DNA from: Bemisia tabaci
Taxonomy: Eukaryota > Arthropoda > Insecta > Hemiptera > Aleyrodidae
NCBI RefSeq assembly: GCF_918797505.1
Contig: NC_092802.1
Coordinates: 8,389,480-8,453,479 of the forward strand
DNA: 64,000 nt
Direction: 5' to 3'
A program made the position numbers and the translations under genes. Below, in pieces: positions 44,212-54,124 of this stretch (position 1 is its first letter; the number at the start of each line of letters is the position of its first letter). Below the pieces are notes generated by a model. The model was not told where the DNA came from and searched no databases. It was given only the letters and a program-made list of their open reading frames with translations.

Positions 44212-46190
44212 ACCCTTTTTACACAACGATCCACGTTATCTTGTAGGGATCATAGGGGAATGTAGTCACAATGTTCCGTTTTTGCAAGTATACTCTCAAA
44301 GACTTGTTCTTTCAAACTAATTAAATTTCGTGCGAAGATATTGGCTAGTACCAACGCTATGCACTTCTGAACTTTCAAATGCGATTTCCGCGGAACTACC
44401 TTTTTGAGCACACACCCTTGTTCCAAAGGACTTCTTAATTCAGGATATACTTCTTCGCGCAGGAAGTTTGAAATTGACGCAAAATTGGTCCGCTGTTGAA
44501 TATGAAAGATTACACAAGTATACACCGAAAAAAAAATGAATGCTTCATTAGCGAATTCTCGTGTAATATTCAGCCCTGGGTCCAAGTATGACCTCGGTTT
44601 GTCCCTGTCTCTGCCATTTTCCAGGCAAATTGGGATTATTTAAAAATGAATTTTCCAAGGAAAATTTGATTTTCTGGAAATTGATGCATGATCGAGATAA
44701 ACCGAAGTAATTCTTGAATTTAGGGGCCAAGGATACATATACGCTAGCCAGACATGTATCGCATACCGCATGTCCAAAAAACATGTCTCCCTTTTTCTGA
44801 TGAGAGTTTTCCGGTCAAAATGGCATTATCCACCCACGAATCATATATAAAACTGATCCGTTGTTTTGAGTCCGGAAGGACAAAAAATCATTTTATTCAG
44901 ATAGCTATAATTGAGCTACTATATCTTATTTTTTGCTTCTGACCCCGAATCGACCTTTGTATTTTCCACAACCCACTAATTTTCCGAAAGATCGAGTTTG
45001 CAACAAAAAAAACCCTTATTCAAATGCCAAAAATACGCATTTGTATAAACCTTCGGATTTCCAAAATATTGGTCAGAAGTATATATAAAAAAAACACGGC
45101 CATTCTCTGATCTAGCAGCAAACATATAGTTAGTGGAAGGTCCTCCATTAAGGACCTAGATAAAATAATTTTTCCGTTCTTTCGGACGAAAAACAAAATG
45201 ATGCGTTCCACTTGGGGCTTTACAAGCGCATTATGTCATTTGACTGGAGAAAAATTGTTATTAGAAAAAGTGAGAGACATTCGTTGGACGTGCAATAACC
45301 TGTATCCTTTTGTATTACTCGATCCAAAAATTACCTTATTCATTTCTATCGGACACCAGTTCCCTCGTAAAATTAAACGTTCCTCGCGTGGACGGACTGG
45401 CTCACATCTAAGAGCGTGGACCCTTGGCCGGTTAAGGGGGTGTCGTATGATATTTCCCGGGGGGATGCACCCCCAGAGAAAAATTTTTAAAATTGAGCGT
45501 GTTAAAGTAACCGATGGACTTGTGAAACGAAAAAAAAGAGAACAAATCACAGCTACCAGACGCATCCAAGCTCCGTTATTTCTAGAGATTCTGAGGCAGA
45601 TCTGGCCACCTAAAATACTGCTTTTAAACACTAAAAGTCTGAAAATGATGAACCCAAGAAACATGACAGCTGGAAAGATCTTTTTAGCTTCCTCGATTGG
45701 AAAATGAAACATGCAATCTAGTTAGTACAAGGTGAAATTTTGAAGGAGAGAGAGAGGGAAAAAGAGTGTTGAGTCTAGCAAAGGACAAGGTGTTTAGTAA
45801 GGCAAGTAAAAAAAAGAGATAGGAACAAATCAATTAAATGCATCAGGTATATACGGCAGGAAGATCCATTCGGCAATAATTTTGTTGGAAATGAGAATAT
45901 TTTCAGACGTGACCGAACAATTGAAGCCTAAATTTGTGAGATAGCATAACCAAATTTTATTGAAATTCACAGACTGAATGGCCTATTTTGGATCCAATGT
46001 TGAATACTGACTTTTTGCGAGGAAGGTGCAGTCATTTTAATGATATTTTTATTAACACTTAAATGCTGAAGCCGGGTCAAATTGCGAGGCTTCCTAACAA
46101 AACCTGCCCCGCAGATTGGATGGGGCCGGTTCATGCGAGCTTTAGATGTTGGTCTGCAAATCATTCCAAAAAAGAATCGAGTATCAAATC

Positions 46191-46630
46191 AACACAGTCG
46201 AAGAAAGGAAGGACCTATTTGGGCCTCTTTTTTAACTTTTCTCCCTGAATCTAAGAGACACCTCATTGGCAGCACATAGCGGAGCATTGCGAGTTCATGC
46301 CCCGGGCCATTGCGCCTTCAATTTTGCAGATGCAACACGGACATCCATCAAGCACGAATAGTCGTATCTCTGCGCCGTGATCAACGCGAGTCCTTTCCCT
46401 TGCTCCATTTCCTTATTGTGTTGGTTTCGTTTGTCTCACTTGTAGTGGTGCTTTAAAGGCTACGTGAGCAACACAGTCGAAGGTAAGAAAAACGTAATCC
46501 GGCCTCGCTTTTTAACTTTTCTCGCGGATCTGACTAACAGCCTAGAGAAGAGCATATTGCGAATTCACGCCTCACGACTCACGCCATCGCGCTTTTAATT
46601 TTTCGCGATAGAGGATCACTTTCCGAGTCC
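46191..46630 (+). repeat. Direct repeat inside the 4.3-kb element, period ~280
   Basis: ACACAGTCGAAGAAAGGAAG...TTTTTTAACTTTTCTC recurs as ACACAGTCGAAGGTAAG...TTTTTAACTTTTCTC. Both copies are followed by GCATTGCGAGTTCA/GCATATTGCGAATTCA. Confidence 0.6.
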
Positions 46631-46677
46631 AAAACACCGACGATTTTTGAAATCAAACAAGTACGGATAGAGAGAAA

Positions 46678-47615
46678 AGGGTTCAAAGATAAATATTTCA
46701 ACTCGCATATCTCGTGAACGGTTTGTCGTAAAGCGATGATCTTAGTCTCAAAATATAGAGGAAACCACCACCTTTCAGACAATGATGACAAAATTGGTCC
46801 ATTTTGAAAATGTCATCCATTGCTGTCACGTTGCCGTAGTTCAAATTTTCAATTTTTAGCTGGGGCGATACCTTTATAGGTCACTCCTAGATTAAATCAT
46901 TCGTCAAAAATGACAAGATCAGGATAAATGAGTAATATGCAATGGATACAGGGAAATCAAAGTTTTCGATCATAAAAAAATGTATGTTTACCTTCAACGG
47001 TTCGCTCGGTAGAAATAAGAGGAAAAAAGAGGAATTGCTAATAAAATCGTACCATTTGAGCTTTTTAAATTTAAGTCCATCCTACAGAAACGATTTGAAA
47101 AAGAGGCATGAATTTTTGTTGATGCAACGAGAGTCAGCTGAGGCTAGTCTTGTAACATTCATATGTCTCGATATTTTGTTCTTTTTTAATAATTTTCTTC
47201 GGGAATTAGCTATAATGGGGTATAAAAATGCACAACCTTGCAATTCGTGATTGGTTTGGGGGCATTTGGTGATCTTGGGACTCGGAACAAACCAGGTCCA
47301 AGTGTACCACATCCACTTTGAACAATCATATCTCTCCTCCAACTTGTTTCCTCAGGATGAACTTGTGCTTGTTTTAAAGCTTAAACGGTCTACTTTCATC
47401 AAAAAATAGTTAGATTACTTTTTGTGCGATTCCTTCAACGTCGCAGCTAAAAAGGTGAAAAACTGAACATTTGAACTTCGGCAACGTGGCAACAATGGAT
47501 GAAATTTCCAAAATGGACCAATTTTGTAATTATCGCCTGAAAGCTGGTGGTTTTCTCTACATTTTGAGACCAATATCATCTTTCTACGACAAAGCGTTAG
47601 CGAGATATTGCGAGT
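46678..47615. repeat. Imperfect inverted repeat inside the 4.3-kb element
   Basis: 46678-46866 and 47447-47615 are diverged inverted copies. They share AATGGACCAATTTTGT/ACAAAATTGGTCCATT and GAGATATTGCGAGTT/AACTCGCATATCTC. The spacer is about 580 bp. Confidence 0.65.
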
Positions 47616-49542
47616 TTAATTTTTTTACTTTGACTCCCCTCCCCCTCCCTCCGTGATCGTCCGATTTCAAAATGCGTCAGTGTTTTAGACTCGGGAGGAG
47701 ATCCTCTCTCAACTTTGAAAATATTTCGAAGATCAGGCCAAGGTTGAAACGGACAATTTGGAATGAGGTCCTTTCTTCCTTGCTCTAGTCACAAGAACAA
47801 GAGGCAAGTGAGAATGGGAATCGATGCGCGATACGTCATTACGAATCTTTGTTTACATTCCAAAGAGCCAAAAACGTGAATTCTCACGGTGAATGAGTGA
47901 AAATGTCTGTGTGTGTTTCATGTGCGTCTGTGTTAGTGACTACGCGCTCACAAAGGAACCAGTGCGTCTTCATGAGAGCGTTATCAGGCAACGCGCCGCG
48001 CCGCGCCGTCGCTAAATAGTCACCAGAGACTCTGCGTGAAACTAAATTCGGCGATAGTACGTTTCGCGACTCCGTGTTGAAGCAAAACGCCTAGACCAAA
48101 CAAAATTCGAAAAGTAAGTTCATGTTTTGCGCTTTTTTGAAACTTTCACATGATTTTTAGAAATTCAAGTAGCGGCGGTGTTGCCGGCTTTCAATGAAAA
48201 CCACCGCTGCGATCACAATTTAAAGTAGTACTCATTTAATCACGTTCAGCTACATTTGTTAACCTAAACTGACCATTTGCGACATAGTGTTCACAAAATT
48301 GCCTAATTTTCGCGTAGAGGCGGGGTTGCCAGTTTTCATGGAAACCGCCAACGCAATCACGAAAAAAAAAAAAAAATGTATTACTTATTAATCACGTTCA
48401 GCCTTATGCTGTAGTTGGAATCGTTTATTTATCGAATCGATAGTTTCTTCTACCTCTCTGCAACGGCAGTGGTGCCCGACAGTAACGACATATCGAAATT
48501 CAAAGCTACCGAATCACTCAAGCGGTCCGATGAGAGGTTTTGGCAAGGGACCCAGATCCATTGCTATTGATCTCTATACAATATCGATATCTCGTTACTG
48601 TCGGGCACCACTGCCGTTGCAGAGAGGTAGAAGAAACTATCGATTCGATAAATAAACGATTCCAACTACAGCATAAGGCTGAACGTGATTAATAAGTAAT
48701 ACATTTTTTTTTTTTTTTCGTGATTGCGTTGGCGGTTTCCATGAAAACTGGCAACCCCGCCTCTACGCGAAAATTAGGCAATTTTGTGAACACTATGTCG
48801 CAAATGGTCAGTTTAGGTTAACAAATGTAGCTGAACGTGATTAAATGAGTACTACTTTAAATTGTGATCGCAGCGGTGGTTTTCATTGAAAACCGGCAAC
48901 ACCGCCGCTACTTGAATTTCTAAAAATCATGTGAAAGTTTCAAAAAAGCGCAAAACATGAACTTACTTTTCGAATTTTGTTTGGTCTAGGCGTTTTGCTT
49001 CAACACGGAGTCGCGAAACGTACCTAAACGAGCGTCAATATCGGGCGTCGGGCGTGTTGCCGAATTTTCAAATCGCTATAACTCGTGTTCCCTAAGTCTC
49101 TCAGTTAAGTATAATATATCAATGGATGCGGAATCGAACGAACAATAATTCCGACTGGTTTTTATTCAATCCCCACCAACTGCAAACACTTTTTCAGGCG
49201 TTAACGTGATTTTAAATAATTACGAAAATTAAAAAAATGGCCAAAACGTGGCAACAATGGAGTCAAAGTAAAATTTCTCTTACCTTAGTCGATTGAACAA
49301 AATTTTCTGCGTTTTTTGGTATAAATACGAGCTCTGTAACTGCATTTTTGCGAAAGTTATGGATGTTTGAAGGTTACGACTTTAAAAAATGGCAACGCTG
49401 TTTCCCTGGGGTTCCAGCAAAAACGGAGCTAGGGATAAGCCTCTCTCAACTAGTACTATCGGCCCACAAAGTTTCGTACATTCCGGGCTGGGTACATTTT
49501 TCGCCTATATGAATAACCCTCTTTGGAAACTTTGATAGCGTA

Positions 49543-50190
49543 CACTGAAAAAAAGTATAGTAACATCTACTATAAGTTGTTACACAGTGATACTATTTAG
49601 TGGAAATAACCAGAATCATGGCAGTATTGATTAGTGAAGTTTGAATGATATGACATAAGAGTTAACCTTATAAGGAAAAAATAAGGAATGAAGCAAAAAT
49701 TACAAAAAGATAAAAATAATTGTGATACCAGAGGATATTAACTCCTTCATATTTCAAATGTTTCACACTATTCACAACTTATAAAAGAATTCTCCTATTC
49801 AGATGAAAGAAAACAAAACGATGAAGGTTTTACCATAGTATGGTAAATGTTACGATAGAGTCTTGTAAATAAAAAGTTAAAGAAACAATTTTTTTCACCC
49901 ACTTGCGACGACTTTTTCCATTGGCAGACGCGTTCCGAGCAAAGTGCGGCTTATCTTCGGCGAGACTCAACGCTTTGCTCGAAAACTTTGCTCGAAACGC
50001 GTCTGCCAATGGAAAAAGTCGTCGCAAGTGAGTGAAAAAAATTGTTTTTTAAAACTTTTTATTCACGTGAAAACTTGTGCGGTAATTAGCTCCCTCATTT
50101 TATATTTTAGAGTCTTGTGTTTATTACCATATTCGAAACGTATCACTGTGTCAGAGTATATGATAGAATCTACCATATTTTTTTAATGTG
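49543..50190. mobile_element. 648-bp MITE with TA duplication, nested in family D
   Basis: CACTGAAAAAAAGTATAGTA at the left and ATTTTTTTAATGTG at the right, TA on each side (49541-49542, 50191-50192). It contains a further palindrome at 49886-50046. Confidence 0.75.
49886..50046. repeat. Palindrome with ~55-bp arms
   Basis: CTTGCGACGACTTTTTCCAT with GGCAGACGCGTT pairs with AACGCGTCTGCCAATGGAAA and GTCGTCGCAAG. The loop has GAGCAAAG / CTTTGCTC repeats. Confidence 0.8.
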
Positions 50191-50375
50191 TATATCTTTG
50201 AAAATATGGAACAGAAAAGATTCCATTGGTTTTTTCGCCAGATTTTCTCTCAGAACCAACCGTCAAAATTAAACAGCGACAAAATGAATATCAAAATTTG
50301 CAATTTTAGACCAAATGTTGCGATTTTAGACACAATTTTCACGACCGAACTCTTCGAATAGGTCGTTCCACAGCG

Positions 50376-50846
50376 CGCCGGTCTCGCTGCGAGATGAACT
50401 TCGAAAGGGAGGACAAGAAAAATCAAAGCGCCTTCAATTTTTTGACATGCAATACGGACATCCTACACGCTCGAATAGTTGCATTTGTGTGTTGGTATTA
50501 AGTGAGAACTGTCCAGTGATGTTGACCATGGGTGGAGGTCCGGCAACTGTGCCGAGCTATCTTGGTCGATCCTTGAACCCCACCGCTGCGTCCAGCCGGA
50601 GGAAGGAAATGACCCATCCATCATTTTTTCGAGCGAAACTAGCTGCAAAAAATGGGGCCATACGCGGAGCCACCGGTGGTGTTGGAAATCCGGCCGGAAC
50701 AGTCACCAGATCGTGCATTCAATTTAAAATGTAAAATTTCACTCACGCATGTGTGACACGCCCTAGTTTCTCCAAAGAACCACCCAACTCGCAAAAATTC
50801 GTCGCTGTTAGAAATCTCGGAATGCGCTTCGCTACGGAGTCCATTT
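50376..50846. other. No supported gene; short similarity to the 46.3-kb region
   Basis: GCGCCTTCAATTTT and ACGGACATCC at 50429-50463 resemble 46310-46345. Otherwise nothing recognised. Confidence 0.4.
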
Positions 50847-51075
50847 CCCAGATAGCACAAAATATTTTGAAAATATTGTCACCTTCATCAAAATATTTTC
50901 ATGACAATATTGTAATTAAAATAATTTCAAAATATTTTTAAATAGGGAATATTTTGAAAATGTTTACGAAAAATATTTTTAAAATAATTCAAAAATATTG
51001 CCCGTAAACATTTTTAAAATATTCCTTAAGAAAGTTTTGAAAATATTTTAAAAATATTTTTTTGAAAATATTTTT
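50847..51075. repeat. AT-rich ATATTTT repeat element
   Basis: It starts CCCAGATAGCACAAAATATT, like the element at 4543, and continues as AAAATATTTTGAAAATATT-type motifs. Confidence 0.6.
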
Positions 51076-51714
51076 CAAGTTCTTGCTCTAAAAATAACCG
51101 ATAGAAGTTGAATTCTCCCGGTAAGAGCGGAGTTTACTTTACGGAAGGAGTTGATATCGCTGCACAAGTGCTCAAATCTCTCTCTAAACAACAATTCATT
51201 CAACCTCATTCATGCAACCAAATAATTCAGTTTTTTTGCTTTTCATTTATTAAAAATATAGTTTTGGAGATACAGTGAGTCTCAGTAGTAATTAAACATT
51301 TCTCTGCCAAAAGTGACAACTTGTGGAATGCCCAGCCGCTTATTCAGTTTTCCAGGATACTCGAAAAGCAGCCAAAAGAAATCAATCAAAGCCTCCCGCT
51401 GTTGTCAGACTGTACAGTTTTTCAGCAAATACAATCCTCTGAATGTATTATTGCTGTGTGGTATTGTCAGTTTTTTTCCAATTTTTTCATGGTGTAGTCT
51501 TTTACATGAATTTTTCATCATGCAATAAAATCATTTGGATAAATTACAACGAGAAATGTTGATCAGAAAAGATGCAACGCACCTACCTCAATAGTCTTGT
51601 TCAAAAACCGTGAAGCGTTCACAGTTATTTTTTCAATAAATGAATACGTTGCAGTTGTCTGAAATATGACGAATGTCGTGTTTATATAAGTGGGAAACAC
51701 TAGGTAAACTGAAC
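51076..51714. other. No recognised feature
   Basis: Nothing supported. Confidence 0.4.
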
Positions 51715-51960
51715 ACAACGATACCCTTGGTTCATACATTGAAAAGTTATTGGAAAAGATGTGACCAAATTATCTTACCTGCTATCATGCATGCGTTTAA
51801 ATGGGAAATACCGGCAGATGACGTCACTAGGCGGTGCATTTTCTCAGTTTAAAATCAATTTTTCTACTCTTTCCCGTACCAGAAAAAAGTTTAAAGATAC
51901 AGCTAGCTCAACTCTAAGCACTCATGGATGAAGCGATAAAAAAATTTGCGTGCTAATTCT
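51715..51960 (+). repeat. Family R dispersed repeat
   Basis: CTTGGTTCATACATTGAAAA, GCAGATGACGTCACTAGG and TGAAGCGATAAAAAAATTTG match the R units near the receptor exon. Confidence 0.7.
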
Positions 51961-52446
51961 CAATTCTGCAAAAACTTGGAATTCACCAAAGCCTCACGCA
52001 TTACGGAAGCCGTGCCCATTGTTGTCAGATAGCTCTGTAAAATTAGCACTTTCCCCAATTCAAATCCATCTGTCAACTATTCTTATTTTACCGCACAACC
52101 TGGTAACCTCGACAATATCTCCACCTTCTACATTTCTGATAGGTTCCCTGTTTTACAATCGTGTTTTTCGCAAGGCGAAGTCCAATTCCATATCGCCACA
52201 AGTGGTAGGATTGAAATTTATTCGTCAAGCCATGCGAGAGTGTCACGTAGCGCTTTCAATTAGGAACACGTCGGGAAGGAGTAAAAACGTGCGAGGGTCG
52301 ACAACAGTTTTACCACTTTCATTTACGCTTTTCGAGATAAGAGGGGGCGGTGGGGCCGAGAAGGCGGCCGAGTATTCACTGAGCTCCTTTAATAATTACC
52401 CGTTCGTCGAAACGCCACTCATGGGGTCGGCCCGGGGATTTTTCCA
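51961..52446. other. No supported gene; longest ORF of the window
   Basis: The 179-codon frame 51950-52489 (+) starts in an R repeat and ends inside a family I element. It has low-complexity Ser/Pro content and no domain, so it is not called as a gene. Confidence 0.5.
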
Positions 52447-52770
52447 CACTGAAAAAAAAATCTCGATGTATTTACTAAGAAAAGGGTAAAATCACTAAGG
52501 ATTCAGGGTTCTATCTGATCTCAGTTATTTCTTGGTAAAATTGCCATTTATGGAATTGGTAATTTTACTGAGAAATCTCGGTAAAATTATTGAACTTTCT
52601 CGGTAATTTTACTGGACCTTGGTAAAAACGCCAATATTTTTTATCGACTGTGGTAGAATTACCGAGATAAAATGGCAAAGTTACCGAGAATTGATCACCA
52701 ATAAAAGTGTTATTCTTACCTGGAAAAAACAGTAAAAATACCGGTTTTTAGGTAAGCTTACCAGTCTGTC
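52447..52770. mobile_element. Family I element, truncated at its right end
   Basis: CACTGAAAAAAAAATCTCGA to GGTAAGCTTACCAGTCTGTC. The last ~90 bp of the complete copies are missing. Confidence 0.75.
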
Positions 52771-53140
52771 TGTAAAACGGCTTCTTTGTTAAGGCAAATT
52801 GTTTCAAAAACGTAGTCTAAAGTTAAAAATCACAATTTCATCATAAAGTCCAGGTATTGAGTTCTTGTCATCGGAACTTTTTGCCACCAATGAGGACTTT
52901 TTCGGAACCTATTAAAATTCACCTCCAAATGACACAGCTGTTGCGTGACGGTTCCCATAGAAATCCTCTGCCATAGAAATCCAACTGCTGAGCCCTTCTC
53001 TTACCTATGTATTACAGCTTTCCCACTTGTCCTTTTTTTGTTTTGTTTTGCTTTTTTTTAAGTAAGTGATACCGATTTTCTCCCAGAAGCAATAATCTCT
53101 CAAACTTTTTTTTTCCCCCGATGGACCGTAGGTGCACGGG
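52771..53140. other. No recognised feature
   Basis: T-rich runs near 53030 and 53105 only. Confidence 0.4.
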
Positions 53141-53213
53141 AGAGTATAAGAAACAGAATGCGGGAGATAAGTGCAGCACTTATCTCCCAATGTGTTACTT
53201 ATACTCTTTCTCC
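53141..53213. repeat. Hairpin with perfect inner stem
   Basis: GGGAGATAAGTGC and GCACTTATCTCCC are separated by one A. The outer stem GAGAGTATAAG / CTTATACTCTTTCTC is imperfect. Confidence 0.75.
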
Positions 53214-53453
53214 TCTTTCTTTTATCCATTCTACTCTAAAGAGAATTTAAAGTAAGGAAAACAAAACTTGGAGTTGGAATAACAAAATCCATTCTACCAG
53301 ACCAAGGGGGCAGAAATTTCAGCCGTTCAGCATTGGCATATTTTACTAGGGTCCTAACAGACCCATTCCGATTTCACTCTTTTAAAACACATCAGCAAGT
53401 CAAAGCCAAAGGAGGGCCCCCGCATCACCCTTGCGCCACATGTCACCGCTGCT

Positions 53454-53535
53454 CAGTTGCGTAGCTAGGAATTAAGGGCTAAAGGAGAGGGGGCAGGCCC
53501 CCTGGACTCCCCCCTCCCCCTTATATACGCCACTG
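53454..53535. mobile_element. 82-bp hAT-type mini-element with 8-bp TSD
   Basis: CAGTTGCGTAGCTAGG at the left and TATACGCCACTG at the right are typical hAT termini. CCGCTGCT is repeated exactly at 53446-53453 and 53536-53543. The core is GGGGGCAGGCCCCCTGGACT. Confidence 0.9.
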
Positions 53536-53740
53536 CCGCTGCTGGACAACTCTCGGGACAAAATAAGGAAAACACTCGAAAAGAAGCATTGAACTGAAAC
53601 GAGTCGAGCAACAAAATTATTTAAAAGCCAATATATATTTAGAATTTAGAACATTAAACAAACTACTGTGTAAATATCTGGTTCTTTTGAAAAATTTTAA
53701 CAGAGGACACATGTCAATCAGTAATAGAATTAGCGAAAAA

Positions 53741-54124
53741 CTAGAACGTCATGAATTTGCATATGAAACGAGCGTTTGCTTTAAGTACGTCTGCAACGTT
53801 TTCTGCTTCATCAGCAGTGGGTTTTGTATCAGGCAGAGCTTCTATTCCTTTAAAAAAAGTAGTCACAAGATCGTCTGTGGGTACCGACTTCACGGTGTTT
53901 ACGCAGTCTTTGAAGGTTTCTCCCTCGGTGAATTTCTTCCTTACCGCGAGGAAACCATCTATAATCTCGCTTTGGGTCAACTGTACACCGGTAATTGTTT
54001 TAATCATTGAACTAAGGGTTCGAGTTAGATCCTCGATGGTGGCCTCTTGAGCAGCACAGGCACACATTGTAACTAACCCAGTGGCTACGACTAAGACGAA
54101 AAGAACTTGATTCTTGATTTTCAT
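53741..54124 (-). CDS. Small secreted protein of unknown function
   Basis: A complete ORF of 127 codons, ATG at 54124 and TAG at 53741. Residues 1-24 form a signal peptide (positive start MKIKNQ, hydrophobic VLFVLVVATGLV, small residues before the predicted cut near CACA|AQEA). The mature chain of ~103 residues is mostly amphipathic helix with two cysteines (74 and 122) that could form one disulfide, and an acidic stretch near 105-115 (TADEAEN). No catalytic motif and no family I can name. An AG acceptor preceded by pyrimidines lies about 40 nt upstream of the ATG on this strand (GTGTTTTTCATTTTCAG), so a 5' UTR exon may lie further up; alternatively TCAGT there could be an insect initiator. 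It is the only long ORF in the window with clear protein-like composition besides the receptor exon. A salivary, haemolymph or venom-type secreted role is possible but only a guess. Confidence 0.7.
   Translation of the reverse strand: MKIKNQVLFVLVVATGLVTMCACAAQEATIEDLTRTLSSMIKTITGVQLTQSEIIDGFLAVRKKFTEGETFKDCVNTVKSVPTDDLVTTFFKGIEALPDTKPTADEAENVADVLKANARFICKFMTF

Larger units (their letters stand above)
43760..48056. mobile_element. 4297-bp TIR transposon with GTAC target duplication
   Basis: The two ends share a perfect 24-bp inverted repeat starting TATCGCCGAATTTAGTTTCA, followed by GC-rich subterminal sequence on both sides (GCGCAGCGCGGCGTGGCGCG / CGCGCCGCGCCGCGCC). GTAC flanks it at 43756-43759 and 48057-48060. 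The opposite arm of the host palindrome has a single GTAC (49020-49023), the unoccupied site. Because GTAC is palindromic, the true duplication could be TA (Tc1/mariner-like) with a TIR one base longer. No recognisable transposase: the longest frames (45198-45707 +, 45236-45712 -) overlap in opposite directions and show no catalytic motif I can name. Probably non-autonomous or a composite. Confidence 0.85.
43255..49524. mobile_element. ~2-kb palindromic element, left arm split by a 4.3-kb transposon
   Basis: The right arm 48584-49524 is the reverse complement of 43255-43759 plus 48061-48496. The 87-bp loop is 48497-48583. Arm ends are AAAGAGGGTTATTCATATAG and its complement; inner ends GTAACGA...TCGTTAC. 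The near-identity of the arms points to a young structure or to gene conversion. Confidence 0.9.
43223..50375. mobile_element. Family D element expanded to 7.15 kb by nested insertions
   Basis: D begins ACAGTGGAACGAGTCTATGA at 43223, resumes at 49525 (GGAAACTTTGATAGCG) and again at 50193 (GATTCCATTGGTTTTTTCGC), and ends near 50375 with GGTCGTTCCACAGCG. Subtracting the palindrome (6270 bp), the 648-bp element and one TA leaves about 233 bp, the size of intact D (232 bp at 61829). Confidence 0.8.

Noticed and set aside
45198..45712. Overlapping 169- and 158-codon ORFs inside the 4.3-kb transposon, considered as transposase
   Set aside because: They run in opposite directions over the same bases. 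Neither shows a DDE/DDD motif, zinc finger or helix-turn-helix that I can recognise.
51950..52489. Longest ORF (179 codons, + strand)
   Set aside because: It starts in an R repeat, ends in the family I element, and has no domain, signal or splice context.
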